From Mycobacterium aquaticum (GTDB lineage Bacteria > Actinomycetota > Actinomycetes > Mycobacteriales > Mycobacteriaceae): a stretch of 64,000 nucleotides of DNA. A program made the translations under genes and the position numbers. Shown here one piece after another: positions 58,020 to 64,000 of the stretch. The notes beneath the pieces were generated by a model, which did no database searches, was not told where the DNA came from, and saw nothing but the letters and a program-made list of their open reading frames with translations. The stretch is taken from positions 1 to 64,000 of the forward strand of contig NZ_MVHF01000032.1 in NCBI RefSeq assembly GCF_002086485.1, written 5' to 3'. How positions within the stretch are numbered: the stretch's first letter is position 1; every line of letters begins with the position of its first letter.

Positions 58020-59243
58020 TCAGCGGGTCAGGACGGCCACGCACTCGACATGGTGGGTGAGCGGGAACGAGTCGAACACCCGGATCTCCTCCACCGCATA
58101 GCCGTGATTGCGATACAGACCCACGTCGCGGGCGAATGACGCTGCCTCACAACCGATATGGATGACACGCGGCACTTCGGCGGCCGCCACCTGATCGACC
58201 ACCTCGCGGCCCGCGCCCGTCCGCGGCGGGTCGAGCACCGCAACGTCGGCACGCGTTCGCTGGATTGACAGCGCGCGCCGCACCGAGTCGGTGACCACCG
58301 ACACCCAGGGCAGGTCGGCCAGTGCGGCCCGGGCCGACCGCGACGAACCGCGCGAGGTGTCCACGGTGACGACGTGCCCGCTCTCCCCCACCTGTTCGGC
58401 CAGCGCAGCCGCGAAAACCCCTGCGCCGCCGTACAGATCCCACGCCGTCATACCGGGTTGCAGCTGCGCCCAGCCGGCGACCAGCTCGCTGTAGAGCGCC
58501 GACGCATCACGGTGGGCCTGCCAGAACGCCGTCACCGGCACCCGCCACACCCGGTCTCCGACGCGCTGGGTGGCTTCGTAGTCGCCTTCGATCACCCGGG
58601 TGGTGTGTTTGCGTCCGTCCTTGGCCTTGGCTGCCTTGGGGTGCTCAGCGGAGGCGCGCGAGGAGACCACATGGCGCACACCGTCGGAATCTAGAGCTAC
58701 GTGCAGTTGAGAGCCTGTGGGCCAACGTGATCCGGCCAGGCCGTCGAGAAGCCCGTCCTGCAGCTGGGCACAGCTCAGCTCGGTCACCAGCTCCGTACTG
58801 TGGTAGCGGTGGAACCCGACGGTGCCGTCGGCCGCGGTGTCCAGCCGCACCCTGGTCCGCCAGCCGGTGGCGCCGACCGTTCCGACAGGCTCGGCCATGG
58901 CATCCGACTCATCACACCAGTCGAAGCCTCCGAGCCGTGACAGCTGATTGGCCACCACGGCACCCTTGAGCCGCCGGGCCGCATCGGGTTCGGCGAAGGC
59001 CAGGTCGCAGCAGCCCGCGCCGTCCACGCCGGCAATCTCGCACAGCGAGTCGACCCGGTCGGGTGAGGCTTCGATGATGTCGAAAGCCTCGGCATGCCAA
59101 TAAGATCCACGCTCGTCGGTGACTCGCGCCCGCACCGTCTCACCGGGCAGCGCATACCGGACGAAGATCACCCGGCCGTCGTGGCGGGCCACGCAGCTGC
59201 CGCCGTTGGCCGCCGGACCCGTGGTGAGGATCAGCTCGGTCAC
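58020..59243 (-). CDS. TrmA/RumA-family RNA uracil-C5 methyltransferase (Rv2689c-like)
   Basis: 407 residues. N-terminal TRAM domain (about 1-55, GSCVARHDGRVIFVRYALPG), a cysteine-containing middle (GVDGAGCCDLAFAEP) that may hold an iron-sulfur cluster, and a C-terminal SAM domain with WDLYGGAGVFAAAL, VLDPPRTGAG and the catalytic Cys region IHIGCEAASFARD. Methylates uracil in rRNA or tRNA; the exact site is unknown. Start ATG overlaps nothing upstream except the permease stop by 4 bases, so it is coupled to the transporter gene. Confidence 0.9.
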   Translation of the reverse strand: MTELILTTGPAANGGSCVARHDGRVIFVRYALPGETVRARVTDERGSYWHAEAFDIIEASPDRVDSLCEIAGVDGAGCCDLAFAEPDAARRLKGAVVANQLSRLGGFDWCDESDAMAEPVGTVGATGWRTRVRLDTAADGTVGFHRYHSTELVTELSCAQLQDGLLDGLAGSRWPTGSQLHVALDSDGVRHVVSSRASAEHPKAAKAKDGRKHTTRVIEGDYEATQRVGDRVWRVPVTAFWQAHRDASALYSELVAGWAQLQPGMTAWDLYGGAGVFAAALAEQVGESGHVVTVDTSRGSSRSARAALADLPWVSVVTDSVRRALSIQRTRADVAVLDPPRTGAGREVVDQVAAAEVPRVIHIGCEAASFARDVGLYRNHGYAVEEIRVFDSFPLTHHVECVAVLTR

Positions 59244-61318
59244 TCCAGGAATCCCCTGCGCGCGTCACCCGGGGCCGACTGTGGCTGCAGCTTCTTCAGC
59301 CGCTCCGACGAACTGAGCTGCCACGGAACCGATGTCACCATCACGTTGGGCATGAACAGCAGCCGGCCCTTGAGCCGCAACGCACTCTGGTTGTGCAGAA
59401 CCTGTTCCCACCAGTGCCCGACGACGTACTCGGGAATGAACACCGTCACGACGGTGCGTGGCGACTCGTTGGTGACCCGTCGGACGTAATCGAGCACCGG
59501 GCGGGTGATCTCGCGGTATGGCGACGCGATGACCTTCAGCGGCACGCTGATGTCGCTGTCCTCCCACTGGTGCACCAGGGCACGGGTCTCGGCGTCGTCG
59601 ACGCTGACCGTGATCGCCTCGAGCACGTCGGGACGGGTGGCCCTGGCATACGCCAACGCGCGCTTGGTCGGCAGGTGCAGCTTGGACACCAGCACCACCG
59701 CATGGTTGCGGCTGGGCAGGACGATGTCGCCCGGCTCGGCCGCGTCCTGAGCCCGCAGTTCGCGAGCCACCGTGTCGTAGTGCTTGTGGATCAGTTTCAT
59801 CACGACAAACAGCGAGCCCATGGCGAGGATCGCGATCCATGCGCCGGCCAGGAACTTGGTCAGCACGACGATCACCAGCACGGTGCCGGTCGCGGTGAGG
59901 CCGATCGCGTTGATCACCCGCGACCGCATCATGTGCAGGCGCACGCTGCGGTCGGTCTCGGTGCGCAACAGGCGGGTCCAGTGCCGCACCATGCCGATCT
60001 GGCTGAACGTGAACGACACGAACACGCCGACGATGTACAGCTGGATCAGTGCGGTGACCTCGGCCCGGAACGCCACCACGAACGCGATCGCGGCGAAGGC
60101 CAGGAACAAGATGCCGTTCGAGAAGGCCAGCCGGTCACCGCGGGTGTGCAGCTGCCGCGGCAGGAACGAGTCCTGAGCCAGGATTGAGCCGAGCACCGGG
60201 AAACCGTTGAACGCGGTGTTGGCGGCCAGCACGAGGATCAGCGCCGTCACACCGGCGATCAGGTACAGACCGATCGGGAAGTTGTGGAAGACCGCATCGG
60301 CCAGCTGCGCGATGAGGGTCTTCTGGTGGTAGTCGGGCGGCGCGCCGATCAGCTGCTCCTGTGGACGCTCGGCGATCTTCACCCCGGTGGCCTTGGCCAG
60401 CATGATGATGCCCATGAGCAGGCTGACCGAGATGACGCCGAGCAGCAGCAGGGTGGTCGCCGCATTGCGCGACTTGGGTTTCTGGAACGCGGGCACACCG
60501 TTGCTGATGGCCTCGACACCGGTCAGTGCCGCCGAACCCGACGAGAACGCCCGTGCGACCAGGAACACCAGGGCGAACCCGAGCACGTCGCCGTGCTCGG
60601 AGTGCATCTCGAATCCGGCCGATTCGGCGCGCAGCGGGTGGCCCAGCACATAGATCTGGAACAGGCCCCAGCCCAGCATGATGTACATGCCGATCATGAA
60701 CGCGTAGGTGGGAATGGCGAACGCGGTACCGGACTCCCGGATGCCGCGCAGGTTCAGCGACGCGAGCACCAGGATCGCGATGACGGCGATGAGCACCTTG
60801 TGCTGGGCGACGAACGGTACAGCCGACCCGATGTTGGACATGGCCGACGACATCGATACCGCCACCGTCAGCACGTAGTCGACCATCAGCGCACTGGCCA
60901 CTGTCAGGCCCGCGGTGTGCCCGAGGTTGGTGGTGACCACCTCGTAGTCGCCGCCACCGGACGGATAGGCGTGCACGTTCTGGCGGTAACTGGCGATCAC
61001 GATCAGCATGACGCCGCCCACGGCCAGGCCGATCCACGGCGTCAGGGAGTACGCGCTGAGCCCCGCCACCGACAGCACCAGGAAGACTTCCTCGGGCGCG
61101 TAGGCCACCGATGACAACGCGTCGGACGCGAAGACCGGCAGGGCGATCCGCTTGGGCAACAGGGTGTGGGAGAGCTTGTCGCTGCGGAACGGACGCCCGA
61201 GAACGAGCCGACGCGCTGCGGTCGAAAGCTTGGACACGAGTGCCAAGGGTAAGCCCACGACCCGAGAGCGGTAGCGTTCCCACTGCACGGGTTGAGTTAC
61301 AGCTTGCTTTTCAGCCAT
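59240..61318 (-). CDS. KimA/KUP-like potassium transporter of the APC superfamily (Rv2690c-like)
   Basis: 692 residues from ATG 61318. Twelve helices plus a C-terminal cytosolic domain (about 480-692). ASDALSSVAYAPEE puts Asp66 and Tyr73, and MVDYVLTVAVS puts Asp147, Tyr148 and Thr151, at the spacing of D36/Y43/D117/Y118/T121 in the Bacillus potassium importer KimA; SYRQNVHAYPSGGGDY also matches. KimA is inhibited by c-di-AMP. The start is only 16 bases from the divergent ceoB start, which links it to potassium control. Usually annotated only as an amino acid permease. Confidence 0.85.
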   Translation of the reverse strand: MAEKQAVTQPVQWERYRSRVVGLPLALVSKLSTAARRLVLGRPFRSDKLSHTLLPKRIALPVFASDALSSVAYAPEEVFLVLSVAGLSAYSLTPWIGLAVGGVMLIVIASYRQNVHAYPSGGGDYEVVTTNLGHTAGLTVASALMVDYVLTVAVSMSSAMSNIGSAVPFVAQHKVLIAVIAILVLASLNLRGIRESGTAFAIPTYAFMIGMYIMLGWGLFQIYVLGHPLRAESAGFEMHSEHGDVLGFALVFLVARAFSSGSAALTGVEAISNGVPAFQKPKSRNAATTLLLLGVISVSLLMGIIMLAKATGVKIAERPQEQLIGAPPDYHQKTLIAQLADAVFHNFPIGLYLIAGVTALILVLAANTAFNGFPVLGSILAQDSFLPRQLHTRGDRLAFSNGILFLAFAAIAFVVAFRAEVTALIQLYIVGVFVSFTFSQIGMVRHWTRLLRTETDRSVRLHMMRSRVINAIGLTATGTVLVIVVLTKFLAGAWIAILAMGSLFVVMKLIHKHYDTVARELRAQDAAEPGDIVLPSRNHAVVLVSKLHLPTKRALAYARATRPDVLEAITVSVDDAETRALVHQWEDSDISVPLKVIASPYREITRPVLDYVRRVTNESPRTVVTVFIPEYVVGHWWEQVLHNQSALRLKGRLLFMPNVMVTSVPWQLSSSERLKKLQPQSAPGDARRGFLE

Positions 61319-61334
61319 CGGAGAGGACCGTCGC

Positions 61335-62009
61335 GTGCGTGTAGTCGTCATGGGATGCGGCCGAGTGGGCGCATCGCTCGCGGACAGCCTGGCCCGCATC
61401 GGGCATGAAGTCGCCGTCATCGACCGCGACAGCACCGCATTTCACCGGTTGTCCCCCGAGTTCCCCGGTGAACGGGTGCTCGGCATGGGGTTCGACCGCG
61501 ATGTGTTGTTGCGCGCCGGTATCGAGGAGGCCGGCGCGTTCGCGGCGGTGTCGTCGGGCGACAACTCCAACATCATCTCGGCGCGGTTGGCCCGCGAGAC
61601 CTTCGGCGTCGAGCGCGTCGTCTCCCGTATCTACGACGCCAAGCGCGCGGCGGTCTACGAGCGGCTGGGGATTCCCACCGTGGCGACCGTGCCGTGGACC
61701 ACCGACCGTCTGCTCAACGTGCTCACGCGCGAGACCGAGACCACCAAGTGGCGCGATCCGTCCGGCAGCGTGGGGGTCGCCGAACTGGCCCTGCACGAGG
61801 GCTGGGCGGGCCGCAGGGTCACGTCGCTGGAGGCCGCGACCGGCGGCCGCGTGGCCTTCATATTGCGGTTCGGCAGCGGGTATCTGCCCGACGCGAAAAC
61901 CGTCATCCAGGCCGGCGACGAGGTGTATCTCGCGGCGGTGTCCGGCCACATCGCCGAGGCCCTGGCCATCGCGGCGCTGCCGCCCAGTGAAGCTGCGGAG
62001 TCGGAATGA
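61335..62009 (+). CDS. ceoB: TrkA-type potassium uptake RCK protein CeoB
   Basis: 224 residues from GTG 61335 with GAGAGGA upstream. RCK-N Rossmann domain (MGCGRVGASLADSLARIG, then VIDRD) that binds NAD(H) or nucleotide, and an RCK-C domain (about 140-220). It gates or energises a potassium transporter. Its promoter must lie inside the 5' part of the divergent transporter gene, since only 16 bases separate the two starts. Confidence 0.93.
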   Translation: MRVVVMGCGRVGASLADSLARIGHEVAVIDRDSTAFHRLSPEFPGERVLGMGFDRDVLLRAGIEEAGAFAAVSSGDNSNIISARLARETFGVERVVSRIYDAKRAAVYERLGIPTVATVPWTTDRLLNVLTRETETTKWRDPSGSVGVAELALHEGWAGRRVTSLEAATGGRVAFILRFGSGYLPDAKTVIQAGDEVYLAAVSGHIAEALAIAALPPSEAAESE

Positions 62010-62043
62010 AAAGCGCCTACGACGATCATGAGGAGGGGCACCG

Positions 62044-62712
62044 ATGAAGGTCGCCATCGCCGGTGCCGGTGCCGTCGGCCGCTCCATCGCCCGCGAACTG
62101 TTGGAGAACAATCACGACGTGACGCTGCTCGAGCGCAACCTCGAGCACATCGACGTCGACGCCATCCCGGCGGCGCACTGGCGTCTGGGTGATGCCTGTG
62201 AGATCACGGTGCTGGAGTCGCTGCAGCTCGAACAGTTCGACGTCGTGATCGCGGCCACCGGTGACGACAAGGTCAATGTGGTCCTCAGCCTGCTGGCCAA
62301 GACGGAGTTCGCGGTACCGCGCGTGGTGGCCCGCGTCAACGACCCCCGCAACGAATGGCTGTTCGACGAGAACTGGGGCGTCGACGTGGCGGTGTCGACG
62401 CCGCGGATGCTGGCCTCGCTGGTCGAAGAGGCGGTCGCCGTGGGCGATCTGGTGCGGCTGATGGAATTCCGTAAGGGCCAGGCCAACCTGGTGGAGATCA
62501 CGCTGCCCGCCGACACGCCGTGGGGCGGCAAGCCGGTGAAACGGCTGAACCTCCCGCGCGACGCCTCGTTGGTCACCATCCTGCGTGGTCCACGGGTGAT
62601 CGTGCCGCAATCCGACGAACCGTTGGAGGGCGGCGACGAGCTGCTGTTCGTGACCGTCAGCGAGGTCGAGGATGAGCTGAGGGCACTGCTGTTGGATCCG
62701 TCGGCGCGCTGA
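62044..62712 (+). CDS. ceoC: TrkA-type potassium uptake RCK protein CeoC
   Basis: 222 residues from ATG 62044 with GAGGAGGGG upstream. Second RCK protein: IAGAGAVGRSIARELLENNH and LLERN in the Rossmann part, TGDDKVNVVLSLLAK, and an RCK-C domain (about 140-220). It forms a CeoBC pair, presumably as hetero-oligomer, 34 bases after ceoB. Confidence 0.94.
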   Translation: MKVAIAGAGAVGRSIARELLENNHDVTLLERNLEHIDVDAIPAAHWRLGDACEITVLESLQLEQFDVVIAATGDDKVNVVLSLLAKTEFAVPRVVARVNDPRNEWLFDENWGVDVAVSTPRMLASLVEEAVAVGDLVRLMEFRKGQANLVEITLPADTPWGGKPVKRLNLPRDASLVTILRGPRVIVPQSDEPLEGGDELLFVTVSEVEDELRALLLDPSAR

Positions 62713-62724
62713 GCGGGAAACCGC

Positions 62725-63411
62725 TCAGTCGGCGCTTTCGGCGCCGTGGTGGGCGTGCAGGGCGTTGCGCGCGACGCGGATGGCCAGATAGGTCACGAGC
62801 GCAGCGGCGGCCGTCAGCGGCCAACCCATGGCGATTCGGGCGACGCCCAGCCAGCCGGTCTGGTCGGCTTGATACAGGTGCTGCTGCACCAGGAAACGTG
62901 ATGCGAACACCAGCACCCAGATGACCGTGGCGATGTCGAAGGCCAGGACGGCCTTACGGACATCACGCCAGGCGCGGTCGTGGGAGTTGACCCAGCCCCA
63001 GATGTAACCGACCATCGGCCGCCGGATGAGCACCGAGACACCGAACACCACGGCCCACAACAATGATGTCCAAATGCCAAGCAGGAAAAAGCCTTTCGAC
63101 TCCCCCACCACATAGGCGATGAGCGCGCTGATGCCGACGCCGAAGAAACCGGAGACTGCGGGCTGAACCGAGTCATGTCGGATCAGTCGCCAGATGAGAA
63201 TGAGAGTGGCCACGCCGAGCGCCGCGCCGATGGCCGGCATCAGGCCCCACAACGTCGAAACCGGGACGAACACCACCACCGGCAGCGACGAGTAGATCAG
63301 GCCGCTGATTCCGCCCATCTGATCCAGGATGGCGCGGCCCCGGGCAGCGGTGAGCTCAGGCTCGGGCTCACTCGTGGATGGTGCGGGAGCGCTGTCGTCG
63401 CTCAAGCTCAC
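62725..63411 (-). CDS. DUF3159 integral membrane protein (Rv2693c-like)
   Basis: 228 residues from GTG 63411, overlapping the stop of the OB-fold gene by 4 bases; the longer open frame lies in that gene's shadow. After a charged N-terminus (1-30), six hydrophobic helices follow, with LWGLMPAIGAALGVATLIL, GFFGVGISALIAYVVGE and RRPMVGYIWGWV. The family is actinobacterial and of unknown function. Coupled translation with the OB-fold protein suggests a joint role. Confidence 0.88.
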   Translation of the reverse strand: MSLSDDSAPAPSTSEPEPELTAARGRAILDQMGGISGLIYSSLPVVVFVPVSTLWGLMPAIGAALGVATLILIWRLIRHDSVQPAVSGFFGVGISALIAYVVGESKGFFLLGIWTSLLWAVVFGVSVLIRRPMVGYIWGWVNSHDRAWRDVRKAVLAFDIATVIWVLVFASRFLVQQHLYQADQTGWLGVARIAMGWPLTAAAALVTYLAIRVARNALHAHHGAESAD

Positions 63412-63779
63412 TTCTGAATTTCGTAACGCGGGTTGTAGATCGCCTTGGTGCCGTTCTCCAGTTGACCGACGCGGCCCTGCACCCGCAGGGTGCGACCCGA
63501 TTCGATACCGGGGATGCGGCGCTGGCCCAGCCAGACCAGCATCACGGTGGCGGTGCCGTCGAACAGTTCGGCCTTCACGCCGCCGGAACAACCTTTGCCA
63601 TTACATTCGACGCTGCGCAGGGTGCCGACCATGGTGACCTCCTGGCCGCGCTGGCAGTTGATCGCCTTCATCGCGCCGGTGTTGGCCGCCTCGTCACTGA
63701 GCTCTTCGACGTCGAGTTGCTCTGGGTCTTCTGTCAGGCGTCGAGTTAGCCGGCGCAGATACCCTTCGGCCGTAGACAT
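63408..63779 (-). CDS. OB-fold nucleic-acid-binding-type protein (Rv2694c-like)
   Basis: 123 residues from ATG 63779 with AGGAGAG upstream; an in-frame start at 63818 lacks a ribosome site. The core (about 45-120) is an OB fold: GQEVTMVGTLRSVECNGKGC, ELFDGTATVMLVWLGQRRIPGIE and GRTLRVQGRVGQ. Single-domain OB proteins may bind nucleic acid, but no partner is known. First gene of a two-gene unit with DUF3159. Confidence 0.88.
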   Translation of the reverse strand: MSTAEGYLRRLTRRLTEDPEQLDVEELSDEAANTGAMKAINCQRGQEVTMVGTLRSVECNGKGCSGGVKAELFDGTATVMLVWLGQRRIPGIESGRTLRVQGRVGQLENGTKAIYNPRYEIQK

Positions 63780-63799
63780 GGCCTCTCCTGACCTTTCGC

Positions 63800-63816
63800 G
63801 GATTCTTTGTGAATCC
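63800..63816. promoter_or_regulatory. Inverted repeat upstream of the OB-fold gene
   Basis: GGATTC/GAATCC around TTTGT, 21-37 bases before the minus-strand start at 63779. May be an operator or a short mRNA hairpin; weak on its own. Confidence 0.3.
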
Positions 63817-63912
63817 ACCCAACCAACGCCACGGTAGACCTCTTATTGCCCGAATGCCACGCGGGCGCGGGTCGGCGCGCCGATTCTCCCAAGTACCAGG
63901 CAGGATCGTGTG

Positions 63913-64000
63913 ATGAACGTCATTCTCGAAGGTGTCACCACGGTGCTCTTACCCGGTACCGGGTCCGATGACGACTACGTTTACCGGGCGTTTTCCGACG
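63913..64000 (+). CDS. Rv2695-like conserved protein, N-terminal part (cut by window edge)
   Basis: ATG 63913 opens a frame running off the window: MNVILEGVTTVLLPGTGSDD and on to DYVYRAFSD. This start looks like the Rv2695 family (an alpha/beta-hydrolase-like protein with a GTGSD loop near the N-terminus) from memory and by position after Rv2694c. Only 29 codons are visible. Confidence 0.65.
   Translation, partial: MNVILEGVTTVLLPGTGSDDDYVYRAFSD

Overview
This is a high-GC, gene-dense actinobacterial chromosome segment that almost certainly comes from a mycobacterium, probably a rapid-growing Mycolicibacterium. It carries the phosphatidylinositol mannoside genes (pgsA, patA, pimA), the arabinan branching enzyme AftC, a PPE protein, a PE-PPE-domain hydrolase, ClpC2 and CeoB/CeoC. 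From memory, its conserved parts follow the M. tuberculosis order Rv2606c-Rv2614c (left end) and Rv2667-Rv2695 (about 36 kb to the right end). The roughly 29 kb between them (about 7-36 kb) is accessory.

Left block (1-7.4 kb, minus strand): the start of pdxS, then a tightly overlapping operon thrS - HIT/Ap4A phosphorylase - pgsA - patA - pimA - membrane NUDIX protein, and upstream of it a thioesterase. Accessory block A (7.4-16.9 kb): a lipoprotein, glycogen phosphorylase, a membrane protein, a lipoprotein mutarotase, an SDR, a molbindin-like TOBE protein and the RNA-binding protein Tex with an RG-rich tail. Block B (17.0-23.1 kb): a catabolic operon (aldehyde dehydrogenase, FAD-linked oxidase, APC permease), then a stand-alone soluble Cache sensor protein translationally coupled to a FadR-type regulator. 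Block C (23.2-31.1 kb): a methyltransferase, a PE-PPE-domain hydrolase, a TetR, four tRNA genes (Val-CAC on minus; Gly-GCC, Cys-GCA, Val-GAC on plus), then TetR - canonical heme oxygenase - orphan PPE and an SDR, with several palindromic operators. Block D (31.2-35.9 kb): a type I DAHP synthase whose 5' leader encodes a previously unmarked 24-residue peptide containing Tyr-Trp-Arg-Phe, with competing RNA hairpins (an aromatic amino acid attenuator); a CynX-type MFS transporter divergent from a GntR regulator; and an orphan PrrB-like histidine kinase.

Conserved right block (36-64 kb): clpC2 with twin operators over a leaderless promoter, an F420/PPOX-type protein, an MPT63-like secreted protein, GNAT, ZapE-like ATPase, RibD-like reductase, a TAP-family exported hydrolase lacking its serine, aftC, msrB with a ferritin-VIT1 membrane protein, an acyl-CoA dehydrogenase under a 20-bp perfect palindrome, the heme genes hemE-hemY-hemQ, an RNase D-like protein, dxs, nhaA, an RNA uracil methyltransferase, and a potassium module in which a KimA-like transporter is divergent from the RCK proteins CeoB and CeoC. 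No CRISPR array, insertion sequence, integrase or rRNA gene was seen.

Functionally, heme is both made (hemE/Y/Q) and apparently degraded (heme oxygenase) in this window. Several start sites fit leaderless transcription, with a -10 box ending 6-7 bases before the start codon, as is common in mycobacteria.
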